Shown: positions 8,447-18,223, counted from the first letter of the stretch. The stretch is 64,000 bases of DNA from Candidatus Competibacteraceae bacterium (GCA_014879445.1 JACSSC010000058.1:43066-107065), one strand, 5' to 3'. Notes: generated from the letters alone by a model not told the origin. Numbers and translations are program-made.

Positions 8447-9970
8447 TTATTCCCATTCAATCGTAGCGGGAGGTTTGGAACTGATATCAAACACCACACG
8501 ATTTACACCTTTCACTTTGTTTATAATTTCGTTGGAAACAAGCGAAAGAAACTCATGAGGCAGATGCGCCCAATCAGCCGTCATACCATCTGTAGAAGTT
8601 ACAGCACGAAGACAAATGACATTTTCGTATGTTCGCTCATCTCCCATTACTCCAACAGATTGAACGGGTAAGAAAATAGTGCCTGCTTGCCAAACCTGGT
8701 GATAATAACCTTCAGATTTCAATCGGTTGATAAAAATATCGTCAGCATGCTGTAGGATAGAAACTTTTTCTAGCGTGATGTCGCCTAAGATACGGATTCC
8801 AAGCCCAGGTCCAGGGAAAGGATGACGATTGAGAAGAGAATCAGAAATCCCTAATTCAAGCCCGATTTTCCTCACCTCATCCTTAAATAACATCCTAAGT
8901 GGCTCAACAATAGATAACTTCATATGAGCCGGTAAGCCACCTACATTATGATGTGACTTAATTGTAACTGATGGTCCCTTAACAGAAACTGACTCAATCA
9001 CATCAGGGTAAATGGTTCCCTGGCCTAACCAAGTTACATCTCCCAACTTGTGCGCTTCTGTATCAAACACTTCAATAAAGGTTTTTCCAATAATTTTTCG
9101 CTTTTTCTCAGGGTCCGATATGCCTTTTAACTCATGAAGAAATATCTGAGAGGCATCAACAGCTATGACATGTAAGCCCAACTGGTCATAGTTTACCTGC
9201 ACATCTCTAAATTCATTTTTTCGCAGAAGTCCGTTGTCAACAAAAATACAATGTAATTGACTTCCAATAGCACGACTCAGCAAAACAGCTGCCACCGTAG
9301 AGTCCACACCACCCGACAAGCCCATTACAACATGATCGGTTCCAATCTTTTCACGAAGTTGCGTTACGGTCTCTTCTATAAATGATAATGGAGTCCAATC
9401 TCCTGAACATCCGCATATGCTTAAAAAGTTTGCAATAATCTGACTTCCTTCTGTGCTATGATAAACTTCAGGATGAAACTGAATACCAAAAATTTTATCT
9501 TGAAGATGAGAGAATGCTGCAACCGGAATGGTATCTGTGGAAGCTGTAATCTGGAATGATTCAGGTACTCGAATAATCGAATCACCATGCGACATCCATA
9601 CTTGACTGCCCATACCAACACCCTGCATCAATGGGCAAGAACTTAATGTTGTCAAATTGGCTCTCCCATACTCACGATGAGTGCTGCGATGCACTTCTCC
9701 TCCTCCCTGCTGAGCAATGAGTTGTGCTCCATAACAAATCCCGAGTACAGGAACCGGCGACTCTTTCCAATTAAATTCGGGGAATAGTGCATTTTCTTCT
9801 TTAACCGAAAAAGGACTGCCGGAAAGAATTACGCCTTTAATGCTTTCGTCAAATGTGATGTTATGTGAAAAAGGATGTATCTCACAAAACACATGATGTT
9901 CCCTTACTCTACGGGCTATCAGTTGTGTATATTGAGAGCCAAAATCTAAAATAATAATCTTCTGATGCAT
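8447..9970 (-). CDS. guaA: GMP synthase (glutamine-hydrolysing)
   Basis: Converts XMP to GMP using glutamine and ATP, the last step of guanine nucleotide synthesis. It has 507 aa, normal for the family. The class I amidotransferase domain (about 1-190) has the nucleophile motif GICYGAQLI and the His-Glu segment [11 protein letters not shown]. The ATP pyrophosphatase domain holds the PP-loop [15 protein letters not shown] (about 217-231), and the dimerisation domain contains [14 protein letters not shown] and ends in KPPATIEWE. All catalytic elements are present. Upstream and downstream genes on the same strand are separated from it by about 60 bases. Confidence 0.98.
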   Translation of the reverse strand: MHQKIIILDFGSQYTQLIARRVREHHVFCEIHPFSHNITFDESIKGVILSGSPFSVKEENALFPEFNWKESPVPVLGICYGAQLIAQQGGGEVHRSTHREYGRANLTTLSSCPLMQGVGMGSQVWMSHGDSIIRVPESFQITASTDTIPVAAFSHLQDKIFGIQFHPEVYHSTEGSQIIANFLSICGCSGDWTPLSFIEETVTQLREKIGTDHVVMGLSGGVDSTVAAVLLSRAIGSQLHCIFVDNGLLRKNEFRDVQVNYDQLGLHVIAVDASQIFLHELKGISDPEKKRKIIGKTFIEVFDTEAHKLGDVTWLGQGTIYPDVIESVSVKGPSVTIKSHHNVGGLPAHMKLSIVEPLRMLFKDEVRKIGLELGISDSLLNRHPFPGPGLGIRILGDITLEKVSILQHADDIFINRLKSEGYYHQVWQAGTIFLPVQSVGVMGDERTYENVICLRAVTSTDGMTADWAHLPHEFLSLVSNEIINKVKGVNRVVFDISSKPPATIEWE

Positions 9971-10032
9971 GGCACAAACTTAGCTATTTTTTTTGGGTCA
10001 TCCTATGTACTGTGCTTAGCTTTATCTGATAA

Positions 10033-11979
10033 CTAATAGGCCGTAATTAGAAATTCTGTACGACGGTTAAGTGCTCTGCCTTTTTCGGTTTTGTTGCTTG
10101 CCACAGGTTGGGTTTCTCCAAACCCTTTATATGTCATTCTTTGCTCTGCTATGCCAAGAAAACTCAAATAATCAAAAACCGCTTTGGCACGATTGTCTGA
10201 GAGTATCAAGTTGTCGTTATCATTTCCCACATCATCGGTATGACCCTGAATCACAAATGAAATGGTAGGATTTGTTTTGAGAAATTCAGAAAATTCATCA
10301 ATAATACGTTTGGCTTTCTCTGACAATTCATAAGAGTTAGTGGCAAAATTAATATCATTCAGACGATAAGATTGCCCAACTTTGATTTTATCTGTTACCA
10401 ACTCTACTTTCTCTGGCTTTCCTGAAGCCATCTCGTCTTTGGTTATTAATTTTGATGTAAATGCTATGCCTTCTTCTTTGATTGTCATAATATGATCATC
10501 GGTAGCCGTCACAATGGCTACATATGTTCCATCATCTTGATTAATATCAATTTTTGTAACTTCATTTGTTCGGGTATTCTTGATTTCAATTTGCGATGCC
10601 ATCACTTCTTCTTCCTTATTTTTTACTGTACCTTCAACATAAATAACCTCTGTAGGTCGTGCTGTTTCATACAGATCAAATGTATAGATATCTAATCCAC
10701 CCGGACCATTGAGTTTGTCTGAAGAATAATATCCGGTTTTCCCATCCAAACTAACAAAGAAACTTACATCATCACCCTCTGTATTTATGGGCTTTCCTAT
10801 ATTTTTAGGTGAACTCCATTTTCCATTACTATCTTTTTTGGAATAAAAAATATCATAACCACCTAATCCCTTATGGCCTTTTGATGAGAAATATAGTGTC
10901 TGACTGTCGGAATGTAGAAAAGGAGTAAGCTCATTATCGGATGTATTGATTTCATGCCCCATATTGATTGCTTGCCCCCATTGCCCGTTTTCCTGCTTAT
11001 AACAAACATATAAATCAACACCACCTAGCCCTCCGGGACGATTGGATGCAAAAATTAAAGTTTTTCCATCATACGAAATAGTTGGCTGAGAATCCCAACT
11101 ATCTGAGTTGATTGCCGAACCTGCATTCACAAAAGGTTGCCAAAATCCATCTTTCAATTCTGATTTCCAAATATCGCAATATTCAACTTGATTATTAGCA
11201 CATATAACAAAATACATTGTGCGATTATCTGCTGTTATGGTTGCTCCGCCATTATTATATTTATAATTAAAAGGTCGTGGCATTTCCTCTCCTTTATCAA
11301 ATATCCCATTCTGCAATGAACTCCGGGTAAAAATCTCAACAAAATTAACGCCACTGTCATACGCTTTATCTAATGACTTCCCAGAAACCATTGTTTTTCG
11401 AATAAAGTAAAAGTGTCGGTTATCAGGAGAAATACTAGCCAAATATTCATCTTGAGGGGTACATACATTTGGCATGGGCTGAGGATTAAATGGTACAGGT
11501 TGGGAAAACAATGCTTCGTAATCTTTAATTTCTTTGAGCAACTGTTTTGCTATACCATAATCATTATCATCTTTGATATCGAAAGACAGAAATTTTTCAA
11601 AATATGAAATAGCCGTCTTATAGATGGAAGCATCATAGGCAATGAGTCCTAAGAAAAAATGTGTGTATGGTGAGAAATCAGGACATATATCGCGAACCGA
11701 CTCTAAGCGGTCTTTCGCCATGTCTTTTTTGCCTGATTTAAAATAACTAACGCCGAGATCAAAGAGGGCTTCGTAAAAGGCATTGTCAACGGCTACTGCA
11801 TCATTCAACAATTTGCGTCGTTCGGTAATATTAGATTCGTTTAGGGCTTTGTTGTATAATTTTAAGGCGGATTTTGTAGATGTGGGTTCGCACGCGGATT
11901 TATTAATCATAAAGTCCTGAGAGAACAATAGAGAAACGCTTCCAAATAAATACAACAGTAAAGTAAACAGTAATTTCAT
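10033..11979 (-). CDS. OmpA-family protein with TPR, PD40 propeller and CRD (PorE-like architecture)
   Basis: Outer-membrane or periplasmic protein expected to grip peptidoglycan. It has 648 aa from the ATG at 11979 (MKLLFTLLLYLFGSVSLLFSQ, a signal peptide); in-frame ATGs at 12000 and 12039 are alternatives. The order of domains is TPR-like helices (about 30-150), repeated WD40-like PD40 units such as LYFSSKGHKGLGGYDIFY (about 180-440), a carboxypeptidase-regulatory-like domain (about 445-530) and a C-terminal OmpA domain with GHTDDVGNDNDN and LSDNRAKAV. This matches the T9SS component PorE of Porphyromonas, but many Bacteroidota have paralogues with this layout. The PorE lipobox cysteine is missing: the signal peptide ends SQ. 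A T9SS role is therefore possible but unproven. Confidence 0.85.
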   Translation of the reverse strand: MKLLFTLLLYLFGSVSLLFSQDFMINKSACEPTSTKSALKLYNKALNESNITERRKLLNDAVAVDNAFYEALFDLGVSYFKSGKKDMAKDRLESVRDICPDFSPYTHFFLGLIAYDASIYKTAISYFEKFLSFDIKDDNDYGIAKQLLKEIKDYEALFSQPVPFNPQPMPNVCTPQDEYLASISPDNRHFYFIRKTMVSGKSLDKAYDSGVNFVEIFTRSSLQNGIFDKGEEMPRPFNYKYNNGGATITADNRTMYFVICANNQVEYCDIWKSELKDGFWQPFVNAGSAINSDSWDSQPTISYDGKTLIFASNRPGGLGGVDLYVCYKQENGQWGQAINMGHEINTSDNELTPFLHSDSQTLYFSSKGHKGLGGYDIFYSKKDSNGKWSSPKNIGKPINTEGDDVSFFVSLDGKTGYYSSDKLNGPGGLDIYTFDLYETARPTEVIYVEGTVKNKEEEVMASQIEIKNTRTNEVTKIDINQDDGTYVAIVTATDDHIMTIKEEGIAFTSKLITKDEMASGKPEKVELVTDKIKVGQSYRLNDINFATNSYELSEKAKRIIDEFSEFLKTNPTISFVIQGHTDDVGNDNDNLILSDNRAKAVFDYLSFLGIAEQRMTYKGFGETQPVASNKTEKGRALNRRTEFLITAY

Positions 11980-12075
11980 GCTCTTCTTTAATTCAATCAT
12001 GATAAAAAACTCTCTGAAAGTAAATTTAGTATGCAGCATGAGAAAAAGTTACGATATCAATTTAAATTCAATGGT

Positions 12076-13101
12076 TTAAGGTAATTTATTTTCAAAACTA
12101 TCAAGTGATTTCTGCCAATTCCATGCCGAAAGCAATGCATCATGTAATGCATACTTCGCCTCCCAACCCAACATTTTCTTGGCTTTATTGGGATTGGCCC
12201 AAACCTGCTCAACATCACCGTGTCTGCGAGGCGACAATCGTACCGGTATTTTCACACCGGTTGCTTCTTCAAATGCATGAAGCAGTTCAAAAACAGAAAT
12301 CCCATTCCCTGTTCCAATATTAAAGACCTCTGGCGAATGTGTCGGCGTGAAACGCAATGCGCTCAAATGAGCATGCGCCAAATCATCCACATGAATAAAA
12401 TCACGAATACATGAACCATCAGGCGTATCATAATCGTTGCCAAACACAGATAAAAATGGGCGTTGACCAGCTGCCGTTTGTGTTAGATATGGAACTAAAT
12501 TGTTGGGTACGCCGGTTGGCAATTCGCCTATTTGGGCAGAAGGATGAGCGCCTATCGGATTGAAATAACGAAGTATGGTTGCATGTATTTGTGGGCTAAC
12601 TCGACAAACATCAGCAATCATATCTTCGCATATTTTTTTGGTATTGGCATATGGCGATTGGGGTGAACCTAATGGCTCCAACTCAGTTACCGGCAAAATC
12701 TTGGGCTGTCCGTACACCGAACAAGAAGAAGAAAAAACCAAACGAGGAATGTCATATTCATTCATCATTTGCAGTACATTAATCATCCCCATCAGGTTAT
12801 TATTATAATAATCCAAGGGCTTTTCTACTGATTCATTTACTGACTTATAAGCTGCAAAATGAATGACGCCATCAAAAGGTGCATGTTGCCGACAAAAAAG
12901 GTTGAATGAAGTATAATCACAAATATTTAATTTTGCAAAAACCGGTTTTTTACCTGTAATTATGTTGATTCCATTCAATAACTGACCATCTGAAGCTGAC
13001 AAATCATCCACAATACACACATCATAACCGGCCTCAAGCAACACAACTACTGTATGTGAACCTATATAACCTGCACCTCCTGTTACTAAAATTTTACCCA
13101 T
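12076..13101 (-). CDS. galE: UDP-glucose 4-epimerase
   Basis: Interconverts UDP-glucose and UDP-galactose, feeding galactose use and surface polysaccharide synthesis. It has 341 aa, a usual GalE length. The NAD-binding motif is GGAGYIGSHT (7-16); the catalytic Ser and Tyr-Lys sit in FSSSCSVYGQ and SPYANTKKICEDM; RYFNPIGAHPS, RDFIHVDDLAHAH and NIGTGNG are family signatures. It lies between the PorE-like gene and the small DUF4834 gene on the same strand, with no other sugar genes nearby. A -7 box (13121-13128) lies 20 bases before its ATG, so it probably has its own promoter. Confidence 0.96.
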   Translation of the reverse strand: MGKILVTGGAGYIGSHTVVVLLEAGYDVCIVDDLSASDGQLLNGINIITGKKPVFAKLNICDYTSFNLFCRQHAPFDGVIHFAAYKSVNESVEKPLDYYNNNLMGMINVLQMMNEYDIPRLVFSSSCSVYGQPKILPVTELEPLGSPQSPYANTKKICEDMIADVCRVSPQIHATILRYFNPIGAHPSAQIGELPTGVPNNLVPYLTQTAAGQRPFLSVFGNDYDTPDGSCIRDFIHVDDLAHAHLSALRFTPTHSPEVFNIGTGNGISVFELLHAFEEATGVKIPVRLSPRRHGDVEQVWANPNKAKKMLGWEAKYALHDALLSAWNWQKSLDSFENKLP

Positions 13102-13120
13102 GACAGCTGATATTTCTCTG

Positions 13121-13128
13121 CAAAGTTA
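13121..13128 (-). promoter_or_regulatory. candidate -7 box for galE
   Basis: Minus strand TAACTTTG, an exact match to TAnnTTTG, with about 20 bases to the galE ATG. No clear -33 element was found. Confidence 0.45.
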
Positions 13129-13158
13129 GACATTCACGATAAAACAGTTACCGTATTT

Positions 13159-13356
13159 TTAATCCTTAATTTCTTCGTAATCTACATAATCACCATCGTT
13201 TTGATGGCTTCCCCCTGATTTTTTATGATTTGATGTTCTATTCGTATGAGGCGCTGACTTTGATTGCTGAGAAGATGAATATATTAAATTCATTATAAAC
13301 CGTACAACTACATACAATCCAATAATAATAAGCAGGGTTCGAAAAACACCAATCAT
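13159..13356 (-). CDS. small membrane protein, DUF4834-like
   Basis: A 65-residue protein with one N-terminal membrane helix (about 4-24, FRTLLIIIGLYVVVRFIM), then a Ser/Lys/His-rich hydrophilic stretch and the acidic ending GDYVDYEEIKD. The GxYVDYEEI ending is what I recall of the Bacteroidota family DUF4834, whose function is unknown. The ATG overlaps the carB stop by one base (TAATG), so it is translated from the carB message by coupling. Whether the link to CarB is functional is not known. Confidence 0.7.
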   Translation of the reverse strand: MIGVFRTLLIIIGLYVVVRFIMNLIYSSSQQSKSAPHTNRTSNHKKSGGSHQNDGDYVDYEEIKD

Positions 13357-16166
13357 TACTTGCTGAGGTATAAATTACGTTCGTTATAAATTTTGATAAA
13401 AAACTTATCTTTCAATGATTCTATAAAATAAATTGCTTCGCCGGTTGATTTCATTTCTGGACCTAACTCTTTATTTACGCCCGGGAATTTATTAAAAGAA
13501 AATACAGGAATTTTAATGGCATAACCCTTTAAGTTCGGATTAAACGTAAAATCAGTAAGCTTGTGAGTCCCGAGCATCAATTTTGTTGCGTAATTTACAT
13601 AGGGCTCTTGATATGCCTTGGCTATAAAAGGTACTGTACGTGATGCACGTGGATTGGCTTCAATCACATATACTTTATCGCCTTTAATAGCAAACTGTAT
13701 ATTAATCAGGCCTTTTACACTCATAGCTAGGGCAATGCGTTTGGAATATTCTTCCATTTGCTCTACAACCAAAGCGCCCAGGTTGTAGGGGGGCAACACA
13801 GCATACGAATCGCCGGAATGTATGCCTGCCGGTTCGATGTGTTGCATCATCCCAATAACGCGACAATCTTTCCCATCGCAAATGGAATCCGTTTCTGCTT
13901 CAATGGTTCTTTCCAAAAAATGATCTAGCAGAACTTTATTCCCCGGAAAATCGCGAAATAAATCTACAATATGGGCCTCTAATTCATCTTCGTTTATCAC
14001 GATTTTCATTTTTTGCCCACCCAGCACATAGGATGGCCTCACCAACAATGGGAAACCAAGTTGTCGGGAAAGTAATATTGCTTCTTCAGCATTGGTTACC
14101 GTACCAAATTCGGGGTAAGGAATATCCAACTCTTTAAGAAGTGTTGAAAAACGTCCCCTGTCTTCAGCCAAATCAAGCGAATCAAAACTTGTACCCATAA
14201 CTGGGATTCCGTAACGATGCAGCTTTTCTGCCAATTTCAATGCTGTTTGCCCTCCCAACTGTACAATAACGCCTTCGGGCTTTTCGTGTTGAATTATATC
14301 ATAAATATGCTCCCAGAATACGGGCTCAAAATATAATTTATCAGCCGTATTGAAATCAGTAGAAACGGTTTCGGGATTACAATTTATCATAATCGTTTCA
14401 AAACCGGCCTCCTTAGCCGCCAAAACACCATGCACGCATGAATAATCAAATTCAATCCCTTGTCCGATACGGTTTGGACCCGATCCCAAAATAACTACCT
14501 TACGTTTGTCGGTTACTACTGATTCATTTTCTTCCTCAAATGTAGAGTAATAATAAGGTGTATAGGCCTCAAATTCAGCAGCACATGTATCCACCAATTT
14601 ATAAACACGCTGAATCTTATCTTCTTTTCTTCTCGCATACACTTCACTTTCAAGACAATCTAACAGGTGTGCCAGTTGCCTGTCTCCATATCCTTTTTGT
14701 TTGGCTGTTAGCAATATTTCGCGTGGAAGGTTTTGAATGGTAAATTGTTGAATAGATTTTTCAAGTGAAACCAATTCTGCTATTTGATTCAAAAACCAGG
14801 GGTCAATTTGAGTGGCTTTATGAATGGTCGTAAATGGTATTCCAAGCTTAAATGCGTCATATACATGGAATAATCTGTTCCAGGAAGGATGCTCCAAGCT
14901 ATGTAGAATCTCATCTCGATTTCGTAATTCACGACCATCAGCCCCCAGTCCATTTCGATTAATTTCCAACGATTGACATGCTTTTTGCAACGCTTCTTGA
15001 AAACTTCGTCCGATACCCATTACCTCTCCCACACTTTTCATCTGTAGGCCTAATCGTCGGTCTGATCCTTTAAACTTATCAAAGTTCCAGCGAGGAATCT
15101 TCACAATTACATAATCAAGTGTCGGTTCAAATAATGCACTGGTTTTGGTAATCGGATTTTCTAATTCATCTAAATGATACCCAATGGCAAGTTTGGCTGC
15201 AATACGTGCAATCGGATAGCCGGTTGCTTTTGAGGCCAAGGCAGACGAACGACTTACTCTAGGATTAATTTCAATGGCAATGATGTCTTCTGATTCTGGA
15301 TTAACGGCAAATTGCACATTGCATCCGCCTGCAAAATTGCCGATAGATCGCATCATAAGAATAGCCATATTTCGCATACGCTGAAATACAGTATCAGGCA
15401 ATGTTAGCGCAGGTGCTACTGTTATTGAATCACCTGTATGAATTCCCATGGGATCGAAGTTTTCGATAGAGCAAATGATTACAACATTATCATTTGCATC
15501 ACGCAACAACTCCAACTCATATTCTTTCCACCCGAATATGGACTGTTCAATCAATACTTCATGTATGGGTGAAGCATGAAGGCCGCGATTCAGTAATTCA
15601 TCAAATTCTTCCTTTTTATGTACAAATGCACCTCCCGTTCCACCTAATGTAAATGATGGCCGGATGACGAGTGGAAAACCAATTTCCTGAGCAATTTCTT
15701 TTCCTTCCAAAAACGATTGTGCTGTTTTTGATGGAGGTACGCCTACCCCAATATCTATCATCAATTGACGAAATAACTCTCTGTTTTCTGTTCGATCTAT
15801 TGCATCAATATCAACGCCAATAATCCTTACTCCATACTTTTCCCAAACCCCTGCTTCTTCACATTCCTTGCAAAGATTAAGGGCTGTTTGTCCTCCCATT
15901 GTAGGCAATACTGCATCTATCTTTTTTTCTTCCAATATTCGAATGATGGAATCCATTTCAAGTGGCAACAAATACACATAATCTGCCGTCACCGGATCTG
16001 TCATGATAGTAGCTGGATTGGAATTAATCAATGTAACCTCTATGCCTTCTTCACGTAACGATCGGGATGCCTGAGAGCCGGAATAATCAAATTCGCAGGC
16101 CTGGCCAATAATGATAGGCCCACTACCAATAATCAGAACTGATGAAATGCTTTTGTCTTTTGGCAT
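13356..16166 (-). CDS. carB: carbamoyl-phosphate synthase large subunit, short form
   Basis: Makes carbamoyl phosphate from bicarbonate, ammonia and ATP for pyrimidine and arginine synthesis, with CarA supplying ammonia from glutamine. It has 936 aa from ATG 16166 (MPKDKSISSVLIIGSGP). Both ATP-grasp halves are present, beginning with GSGPIIIGQACEFDYSG and GSGPNRIGQGIEFDYSC; the first half carries RVSRSSALASKATGYPIA and the second ANPRASRTVPFIAKA. The protein ends soon after the second half. It is about 135 residues shorter than the roughly 1070-residue E. coli form and lacks the C-terminal MGS-like allosteric domain, as I recall for many Bacteroidota. carA is not adjacent. An ATG 33 bases upstream is less likely. 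Confidence 0.96.
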   Translation of the reverse strand: MPKDKSISSVLIIGSGPIIIGQACEFDYSGSQASRSLREEGIEVTLINSNPATIMTDPVTADYVYLLPLEMDSIIRILEEKKIDAVLPTMGGQTALNLCKECEEAGVWEKYGVRIIGVDIDAIDRTENRELFRQLMIDIGVGVPPSKTAQSFLEGKEIAQEIGFPLVIRPSFTLGGTGGAFVHKKEEFDELLNRGLHASPIHEVLIEQSIFGWKEYELELLRDANDNVVIICSIENFDPMGIHTGDSITVAPALTLPDTVFQRMRNMAILMMRSIGNFAGGCNVQFAVNPESEDIIAIEINPRVSRSSALASKATGYPIARIAAKLAIGYHLDELENPITKTSALFEPTLDYVIVKIPRWNFDKFKGSDRRLGLQMKSVGEVMGIGRSFQEALQKACQSLEINRNGLGADGRELRNRDEILHSLEHPSWNRLFHVYDAFKLGIPFTTIHKATQIDPWFLNQIAELVSLEKSIQQFTIQNLPREILLTAKQKGYGDRQLAHLLDCLESEVYARRKEDKIQRVYKLVDTCAAEFEAYTPYYYSTFEEENESVVTDKRKVVILGSGPNRIGQGIEFDYSCVHGVLAAKEAGFETIMINCNPETVSTDFNTADKLYFEPVFWEHIYDIIQHEKPEGVIVQLGGQTALKLAEKLHRYGIPVMGTSFDSLDLAEDRGRFSTLLKELDIPYPEFGTVTNAEEAILLSRQLGFPLLVRPSYVLGGQKMKIVINEDELEAHIVDLFRDFPGNKVLLDHFLERTIEAETDSICDGKDCRVIGMMQHIEPAGIHSGDSYAVLPPYNLGALVVEQMEEYSKRIALAMSVKGLINIQFAIKGDKVYVIEANPRASRTVPFIAKAYQEPYVNYATKLMLGTHKLTDFTFNPNLKGYAIKIPVFSFNKFPGVNKELGPEMKSTGEAIYFIESLKDKFFIKIYNERNLYLSK

Positions 16167-16197
16167 GATTTTCAGTATGTTAATGTTGGCCGGACAC

Positions 16198-16221
16198 AAA
16201 AAAACCGAACCAACGGTTCGG
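16198..16221 (-). terminator. terminator-like hairpin between the two-half protein gene and carB
   Basis: On the minus strand CCGAACC, loop GTT, GGTTCGG, then seven T (plus-strand A run 16198-16204). It lies 68 bases after the stop of the upstream gene and 31 bases before the carB ATG. It can end the upstream transcript, or act in the carB leader. Confidence 0.7.
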
Positions 16222-16225
16222 GATG

Positions 16226-16258
16226 CAAAACTAATGATTTGCTAATGGTTATAGTAAA
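16226..16258 (-). promoter_or_regulatory. candidate carB promoter
   Basis: Minus strand TTTA (16255-16258), 21 bases, then TAGTTTTG (16226-16233), an exact -7 match. The predicted start of transcription, about 16219-16222, falls at the beginning of the terminator-like hairpin. Confidence 0.5.
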
Positions 16259-16288
16259 TAGTTATAAACAATTATTCACAGCATCCAT

Positions 16289-17188
16289 TTATTTTTTCTC
16301 ATCCGGCTGCACTTCTGTCTTTCCGGTTTTAATAAAACGAAATACCGAAATCAAATCCATAGCCAATTTAGCATCATCAATAATTAGATCAAAGCGATTC
16401 AGGTAACTCTTTTGAACATTATTCTCAAAATACTTAACGGCTTTTGTATTGTTGGAGCAAACCATATTAACGCTTAATTGATTTTTTGCTACTACAACCC
16501 TAAATGACGCCACATTAAAATCAGCCATGTAAAACTCATAAGCCATAACCTTTTGTGCCCCTTTTGAATCCGTCTCACTAATAGAATAGGTAAGCTTGTT
16601 ATTATTGCTTCTGTCAATGGTTAACATCATATTGTATTGCTTCCCATTGGCAGAATAACTTCTTTTAATGTTTGCTTCAATCCAATTATAAGCATCCGCT
16701 TCAGATGATGGTGCAACTTTTTCAACCGGCGATTCCTTCATGAGGTACAGTATGGCTTCACGAGCATCCCGCATCTTTTGCATGTCATCAAAATATATTG
16801 GAAAAAACTGCGAATATGAAGATTTATTACTAGCTGTTTGTTTCACTAACCTCTGATCGCCTTTAGCAAAGGCATGAATCTTTAACTCCTTGCTGGATGT
16901 AAGCTGCATGATTTTATTTGGCTCCAGATGCTCCAAAAAAAACTCAAAAGAAACCGTATTGCTTTTTCCTTTGGCATCAGCTTTTACAATGGTGAGGATG
17001 ACTTGCCCTTTTCTTCCGGTTTCAAACTGAAAAGCATGCTGATACGTCAAACCGGGCTGTGTGGCTTGCGAACATTGTGAGGATAAAAATGTGCGGGCCT
17101 GATCAACTGATGTGAATTTGGCCTGAGACATTACATTTCCAAACATGATGAAAAATATTAACATTGTTATTGCAAGTGACTTTTTCAT
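16289..17188 (-). CDS. exported protein of unknown function made of two related halves
   Basis: I do not recognise a family. The protein has 299 aa from ATG 17188, with signal peptide MKKSLAITMLIFFIMFGNVM ending near SQA. Two halves (about 25-150 and 165-290) look like diverged copies. Each has a VILTI or LTYSI strand, then ADAKGKSNTVSFEFFL or TDSKGAQKVMAYEFYM, then a strand-rich part, and ends with YFDDMQKMRDAREAILYL or IIDDAKLAMDLISVFRFI. It is probably a periplasmic or surface beta-rich protein. A -7 box at 17223-17230 precedes it, and a hairpin with a T run follows. A start two codons earlier (17194) is possible. Confidence 0.7.
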   Translation of the reverse strand: MKKSLAITMLIFFIMFGNVMSQAKFTSVDQARTFLSSQCSQATQPGLTYQHAFQFETGRKGQVILTIVKADAKGKSNTVSFEFFLEHLEPNKIMQLTSSKELKIHAFAKGDQRLVKQTASNKSSYSQFFPIYFDDMQKMRDAREAILYLMKESPVEKVAPSSEADAYNWIEANIKRSYSANGKQYNMMLTIDRSNNNKLTYSISETDSKGAQKVMAYEFYMADFNVASFRVVVAKNQLSVNMVCSNNTKAVKYFENNVQKSYLNRFDLIIDDAKLAMDLISVFRFIKTGKTEVQPDEKK

Positions 17189-17222
17189 AATCAATACTCA
17201 AATTATTTATTTTACAAAGAAA

Positions 17223-17230
17223 CAAAATTA
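17223..17230 (-). promoter_or_regulatory. candidate -7 box for the two-half exported protein
   Basis: Minus strand TAATTTTG, ending 34 bases before the ATG at 17188. No good -33 element was seen. Confidence 0.4.
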
Positions 17231-17309
17231 ATCTGTAATCCATACTCAACACCCCTATAAATTGTATTCCAGTTGAAAAATAACTAACATTGTTGTTTGC
17301 AATTAGTGT

Positions 17310-18218
17310 ATGAACCTTTTTTTTAACAAACAGACATCAGGCATATATCATTTCAGGTCGTACATGGCTGTTATCCTCATTACGCTGGGTTTCTTCTTTT
17401 TGGCTCAGATTCCCTTAGCAAATGTTGTGGCTCAAGCCGGCCAATCAAATGTTCTTTATTCACCGGCTATTCAGCAGTTGATGCCCTATCCTTTGTTTTT
17501 TCTGCTAATCAATCTTCCATTTATTGCCGGTCTTGCTGCTTTATTGATTTTTTTCTGGTTATTTCATCGCTGCAATCCCAAAACGATAATCACCTCAGCC
17601 AATAGATTTCGTAAGGGAATGTTTGGTTGGGGATTATTCTCGGCTCTCATCGCTATTTTTATCACCGATTTGTATTATTATATCAAAGATCCATCAAATT
17701 TTATATGGCAATATTCCGCCGACCAATTTTGGACTTTCCTTCCTTTTGCCCTATTGATTTTCCCCCTCCAAATCGGATTTGAAGAAATTTTTTTTCGCGG
17801 TTATTTATTTCAAGGAATAAGCAGAAGCACACGTAGCATCATGATCGGATGGATATTAACATCAGCCCTATTTGGGTTGGCACATAGTTTCAATCTCGAA
17901 ATCAGAGAATTTGGATTTTGGAAAATGCTGCTCGTTTATATTACACTAGGTATGGGGTTGGGGCTAATTACTATTTTAACAGAAGGCCTTGAATTAGCAC
18001 TAGGATTTCATTTGATGAATAACCTCTATGTTGCATTAATCAAAACCTTTCCAGGTAGTTCATTAGATACTCCTGCACTTTTTATGAGCCCACCACCCGA
18101 CACTCAGTTTATTATTATTGAAACCATTTTTGGCATTTTACTTTTTATAATTTTGGCTTTAGCCCCTTATTTAAAAAAAATACCTAAGCAACCCTTTTCA
18201 ATAAATAACCGTTTATAG
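17310..18218 (+). CDS. CPBP-family intramembrane glutamic endopeptidase
   Basis: A membrane protease of the CPBP/Abi (Rce1-like) family. It has 302 aa with about eight hydrophobic segments. The catalytic signatures are all present: EEIFFRG (EExxxR, near 155), FGLAHSFN (FxxxH, near 190) and GFHLMNNLY (HxxxN, near 235). Bacterial members have been linked to prenyl-type cleavage, bacteriocin immunity or signalling, but the substrate here is unknown. The next gene starts five bases after its stop, so the two probably share a transcript. The ATG at 17310 directly precedes the first membrane region. Confidence 0.9.
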   Translation: MNLFFNKQTSGIYHFRSYMAVILITLGFFFLAQIPLANVVAQAGQSNVLYSPAIQQLMPYPLFFLLINLPFIAGLAALLIFFWLFHRCNPKTIITSANRFRKGMFGWGLFSALIAIFITDLYYYIKDPSNFIWQYSADQFWTFLPFALLIFPLQIGFEEIFFRGYLFQGISRSTRSIMIGWILTSALFGLAHSFNLEIREFGFWKMLLVYITLGMGLGLITILTEGLELALGFHLMNNLYVALIKTFPGSSLDTPALFMSPPPDTQFIIIETIFGILLFIILALAPYLKKIPKQPFSINNRL

Positions 18219-18223
18219 GCAAA

